Shown here piece after piece: positions 6,213 through 8,498 of a DNA stretch of 8,498 nt. Location of the stretch: assembly GCA_014381485.1 (NCBI GenBank), contig JACNLN010000163.1, positions 1 through 8,498 of the forward strand, read 5' to 3'. The notes below the pieces were generated by a model. The model ran no database searches, was not told the origin of the DNA, and saw only the letters and a list, made by a program, of their open reading frames with translations. Source of the DNA: Fidelibacterota bacterium. GTDB taxonomy: Bacteria; Fidelibacterota; Marinisomatia; Marinisomatales; CAZVFT01. The translations under genes were made by a program, and so were the position numbers. The first letter of the stretch is position 1. The number at the start of each line of letters is the position of its first letter.

Positions 6213-6554
6213 ATGAAGATACAACATAAAGAGCTTGCGAAGGATCGTTGGGCGAAAATGTCCCTCGCTGAACAAATGGCAAACATTGGCAGCGAAATTA
6301 GCCGGGCAATCCATTGGCGAAATAAGAATAATGTAGAATATTCACATAACGCAGTCAATCGAGCTCTTGAACTCATAACTTATACAATTGACTCCGTCTC
6401 AGTTAAGTCGCACTTAAAGGAACTTACCAGACTTAGAGAAGCAATTAATGACTACTTTTATGGAAACAACGAATTCTCATCTTCAGATCTCTTGTGGCAG
6501 AAGTATTTTGATCATTTTAACTACGCAGCCAGACTTAAACAAACCAGGATTTGA
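6213..6554 (+). CDS. Conserved-looking hypothetical protein, partner of the DUF5674 gene
   Basis: I recall similar proteins as an unnamed conserved family in uncultivated bacteria, but I know of no function. The 113 residues are highly helical and charged. Recognisable blocks are HKELAKDRWAKMSLAEQMAN (5-24), IGSEISRAIHWRNK (25-38), AVNRALELI (47-55), then LKELTRLREAINDYFYGNNE (68-87) and LWQKYFDHFNYAAR (94-107). The helical bundle, with R/H and Y residues in helices, loosely recalls HEPN or four-helix nucleotidyltransferase partners, but no RX4HXY motif is present. I chose the ATG at 6213 because AAAAAGG (6201-6207) precedes it by 5 bases and the peptide then begins MKIQHKELAK. A GTG at 6195 would add six residues and overlap the DUF5674 gene. 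It is co-transcribed with DUF5674. Confidence 0.75.
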   Translation: MKIQHKELAKDRWAKMSLAEQMANIGSEISRAIHWRNKNNVEYSHNAVNRALELITYTIDSVSVKSHLKELTRLREAINDYFYGNNEFSSSDLLWQKYFDHFNYAARLKQTRI

Positions 6555-6728
6555 TTTATAATAGTCTTGACAGGGCACCTGCCCGCCTACGTGCCTACCT
6601 GCCTGTGCTATCGCTACGGCAGACAGGCAGCGGACAAACCGGTGATATTTTAGAATACTGACAACAGCAGTTTAGTCTCTATGAAGGAATGATGAGGAGG
6701 ATAGAGAAGAAAAAAGTGTAATTAATTC
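6555..6728. repeat. Repeat-rich spacer between the DUF5674 pair and the AbiE module
   Basis: The first part is a CCTGCC/CCTACC-rich stretch ending in a perfect hairpin, CTGCCTGT (6599-6606) with ACAGGCAG (6623-6630), whose loop contains CGCTACGGC like the hairpin at 28-68. The second part is the left copy of the long direct repeat that flanks AbiE (6641-6697). Its open frame continues to a TAA at 6719-6721, 8 bases before the AbiE -35 element. No intact gene is present. Confidence 0.6.
6641..6697 (+). repeat. Left copy of the direct repeat flanking the AbiE module
   Basis: Bases 6641-6697 match 8442-8498 in direct orientation at 48 of 57 positions, at a constant offset of 1801 bases and with no gaps. 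The best block is GAATACTGACA and then AGCAGTTTAGT. In the frame starting at 6641 the copy reads GDILEY, a TGA, and then QQQFSLYEGMMRR up to a TAA at 6719. This suggests a decayed C-terminal coding fragment. It ends just before the AbiE promoter. Confidence 0.75.
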
Positions 6729-6757
6729 TTGCATAGTGTCAGAAATAACACTATATT
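6729..6757 (+). promoter_or_regulatory. AbiE promoter with an inverted-repeat operator
   Basis: TTGCAT (6729-6734) and TATATT (6752-6757) are separated by exactly 17 bases, a good sigma-70-type promoter. Between them lies the perfect inverted repeat ATAGTGT (6733-6739) / ACACTAT (6748-6754) with an 8-base spacer; its arms overlap both boxes. AbiEi antitoxins are known to repress their own operon by binding inverted repeats at the promoter, so this is the likely AbiEi operator. Transcription would start near 6764, downstream of the ATG at 6761, which points to 6785 as the real AbiEi start. Confidence 0.65.
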
Positions 6758-6784
6758 TAAATGACTATAAATGAGCAAATAAAT

Positions 6785-7384
6785 ATGAAAACAATAGCAA
6801 ACAGCATATATCGGAGAATAATTAAGAAAGGTCGTGGATGGGTATTTACGCCATTTGACTTTCAGGATTTGGGTTCACGAGAATCTATTGACCAGACTTT
6901 ATCTCGTTTGGCGAAAAGGGAAAAGATTCGCAGAGTGACTCAAGGAGTATACGATTATCCTGAAATAAGTAGTTTTGGTCCGATACCGGCGGATTTGTTT
7001 TCAGTAGCCCAAGCCATCGCAAGAAGTACACAAACAAAAATCCAAGTTTCAGAATCTTATGCTGCTAATATTTTAGGGTTGTCAAATCAGGTGCCTGCTA
7101 AATTAATTTTATATACGGATGGAACCCGAAGAGTGCGGCAGGTTGGGAGACAGAAAATTATTTTTAGACAGGTGACCCCTAAAAAACTTATTGGTGCGGG
7201 AAAAATAACGGGACTTGTATTTCAGAGTTTGCGGTATTTTGGCAAAGACCGTTTAAATGATAAAATTATTTCGAGATTAAAAAAGATATTAAAACCAGAA
7301 GATAAAGCGTTGCTTTTAAAGGATAAAAACACAACTCCAATCTGGATGCAATCGGCTATTAACCAAATTGCAGGTGGAGCGTAA
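6785..7384 (+). CDS. abiEi: AbiEi-type antitoxin / DUF6088-like repressor (type IV toxin-antitoxin)
   Basis: This 199-residue protein is the antitoxin and autorepressor of an AbiE module. The N-terminal winged helix-turn-helix is clear: ANSIYRRIIKKGRGWVFTP (5-23), FQDLGSRESIDQTLSRLAKR (26-45), then REKIRRVTQGVYDYP (45-59), the usual recognition and wing region of AbiEi/DUF6088 proteins. The C-terminal domain starts after PIPADLFSVAQAIARS and should supply antitoxin activity; it includes the lysine-rich ISRLKKILKPEDK stretch. The ATG at 6785 is preferred over 6761 because the predicted transcription start lies between them and 6785 gives the family-typical N-terminus; only a weak GAG (6773-6775) serves as ribosome binding site. 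One base separates its stop from the toxin ATG. AbiEi counteracts the toxin without direct binding (type IV). It appears intact. Confidence 0.85.
   Translation: MKTIANSIYRRIIKKGRGWVFTPFDFQDLGSRESIDQTLSRLAKREKIRRVTQGVYDYPEISSFGPIPADLFSVAQAIARSTQTKIQVSESYAANILGLSNQVPAKLILYTDGTRRVRQVGRQKIIFRQVTPKKLIGAGKITGLVFQSLRYFGKDRLNDKIISRLKKILKPEDKALLLKDKNTTPIWMQSAINQIAGGA
7372..7379 (+). promoter_or_regulatory. Ribosome binding site of the AbiEii toxin gene
   Basis: AGGTGGAG lies 6 bases before the ATG at 7386, inside the end of the antitoxin gene. It is one of the strongest Shine-Dalgarno matches in the window and fixes the toxin start at 7386, not the in-frame ATG at 7368, which lies upstream of it. Confidence 0.7.
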
Positions 7385-7385
7385 G

Positions 7386-8405
7386 ATGAATAGCATTGCC
7401 AAATTACCGATTAAAGACAGAAGATATATTTTTACCAAGACCGCGACTCATATTGAGAATATTTCCATCATCACTGAAAAAGATTTCTGGGTGGTGTGGG
7501 CGATGAAACATATTTTTGGTTTAGATGAAATATCCGATCATTTCATATTTCGTGGTGGTACAAGTTTATCTAAGGCACATTCAATTATAGAAAGATTCTC
7601 TGAGGATGTGGATTTAGGGGTTAACTACAAGCATTTTGGTTTTACCGGAGAGCGTGACCCAATCAATGCAAAATCAAAATCTCAGCGGATAAAATTAATA
7701 AAACAATTCAGAAGAGAAGTCAGGCATTATCTCGAAAATGATTTTAAAGATATTCTAACAGAAAGTTTTGGTAAAATCTTGGGAGATAAACATTGGTCAC
7801 TTGATTGTCAGCAAGATTGACGAATCATTCAATTTTACTTTAATTATCCTCGTAGTTTAACCCAAAATAACTATCATACGGGCTATATTGCACCAACCGT
7901 CAAAATTGAGATTGATCCCAGAGCATCGAATGAGCCATTTGAAACACAAAATATTTCCCCAATTGTAGCAGAGCATTTTCCGGAACAGTTTGAAGAGAGA
8001 AGTATTCCTGTAAAGACCTTAAATGCCGAACGTACTTTTTGGGAAAAGGTGGCTATGTTGCATAGAATATTTATTGGTCGAGAAAAACTTCCTGAAAGAT
8101 TTTCAAGACATTGTTATGATGTCGTACAGTTGTCAAAACAAGAATTAATTAAGAATACCATTCAAAATAGTGAATTATTTTTGAAAGTAATTGACCATAA
8201 CAAAAAGTTTTACGAACAAACTGATGCCAATTATCTGGGTGCTTTGGATGGAAACTTAAAACTCGTTCCAAAGGAGAATTTATCTGGTGAATTGAAAAAT
8301 GATTATTGGGAAACAAAGAATATGATTTTTGGAGAAGAGCCTGAGTTTGATGTTCTCATAAAAGAGTTAAAAGAATTAGAAAAAAGAATAAACGAATCCA
8401 TCTAA
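7386..8405 (+). pseudogene. abiEii: AbiEii nucleotidyltransferase toxin, interrupted by an in-frame TGA
   Basis: The family is AbiEii/AbiGii toxins, nucleotidyltransferase-fold enzymes thought to modify tRNA or a related target and stop growth. The first part (144 codons) carries EKDFWV (31-36), FRGGTSLSKA (55-64) and RFSEDVDL (70-77) with the catalytic-type Asp pair D74/D76. Codon 145 is TGA (7818-7820). The same frame then continues for 194 codons and contains the expected later blocks: FYFNYP, ERTFWEKVAMLH (215-226) and RFSRHCYDV (238-246), ending at TAA. The total of 339 codons is normal for the family. TGA is a stop elsewhere in this window, so the toxin is probably split and inactive. 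A sequencing error, or two compensating indels around 7800-7835, are alternatives: the next frame reads IDESFN there, and joined to FYFNYP this also resembles the family. Confidence 0.85.
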
Positions 8406-8441
8406 ACATTTTGTTTTGATCCCAATGCTTTTCCACTTCCT

Positions 8442-8498
8442 GGAGATTTCTTGGAATACTGACAGGAGCAGTTTAGTCCCTATGAAGGGATGATGGGG
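8442..8498 (+). repeat. Right copy of the direct repeat flanking the AbiE module
   Basis: This is the partner of 6641-6697 (48 of 57 identical); it runs to the end of the window and may continue. In the corresponding frame it reads GDFLEY, a TGA at the same place, and then QEQFSPYEGMMG. Five of the nine differences are at third codon positions. Locally TCCCT-ATGA-AGGGA also forms a perfect small hairpin, which is not preserved in the left copy. The 36 bases between the toxin stop and this repeat show nothing else. Confidence 0.75.

Noticed and set aside
6137..6376. Minus-strand 79-codon frame opposite the DUF5674/partner junction
   Set aside because: It is antisense to two supported genes and has no recognisable motif.
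6761..6784. Upstream ATG for the AbiEi antitoxin
   Set aside because: It has no ribosome binding site and lies before the predicted transcription start. The family-like N-terminus begins at the ATG at 6785.
7818..7820. Recoding of TGA as an amino acid to explain the split toxin
   Set aside because: TGA ends the helicase, DUF503 and mntA-like genes at natural C-termini, so it is an ordinary stop here. No selenocysteine-type context was noticed.
1..8498. CRISPR array, rRNA or tRNA genes
   Set aside because: No regularly spaced repeats were seen, and no sequence resembling a tRNA or rRNA was recognised on either strand.

Overview
The window is an AT-rich bacterial segment from an organism that uses TGA as a normal stop codon: the helicase, the DUF503 gene and the mntA-like gene all end in TGA. 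Ribosome binding sites are weak or absent for several genes. Intergenic DNA is full of short GC-rich palindromic repeats, and there is a lipoprotein-type signal sequence followed by CTNPTEP. Together these suggest an uncultivated or environmental bacterium of the FCB kind (Bacteroidetes, Marinimicrobia, Ignavibacteria or relatives). That placement is an impression, not a proof.

Layout. Positions 96-3448 hold a tight two-gene operon: a large UvrD-type helicase fused to a RecB/AddB-type nuclease with iron-sulfur cysteines, overlapped by 4 bp by a DUF503 (YlxP-like) gene. Two small orphan genes follow, a 64-residue protein (3614-3808) and a probable lipoprotein (3848-4336). A 497-bp repeat-rich gap comes next, with one possible small gene on the minus strand. 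At 4834-5480 lies a complete MntA/HepT (type VII) toxin-antitoxin pair. A 388-bp gap then carries palindromic repeats and what looks like the broken start of an IS110-type transposase on the minus strand. At 5869-6554 is a compact pair of proteins of unknown function: a DUF5674 protein and a 113-residue conserved-looking partner. At 6729-8405 is an AbiE-type (type IV) toxin-antitoxin module. It has a recognisable promoter containing an inverted-repeat operator and an intact AbiEi/DUF6088-like antitoxin, but its AbiEii toxin is interrupted by one in-frame TGA.

How the parts fit. From about 3.6 kb onward the window behaves as an accessory region: toxin-antitoxin pairs, a decaying transposon fragment, repeats and small orphan genes, placed downstream of a DNA-repair-type helicase-nuclease. 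The AbiE module is bracketed by two imperfect direct repeats (48 of 57 bases identical), which mark the probable edges of a mobile or recombined cassette. The best candidates for something undescribed are the DUF5674 plus 113-residue gene pair, which has toxin-antitoxin-like size and spacing and sits between two known toxin-antitoxin modules, and the direct repeats around AbiE, which look like fragments of a lost reading frame. There is no CRISPR array, and I recognise no rRNA or tRNA gene.
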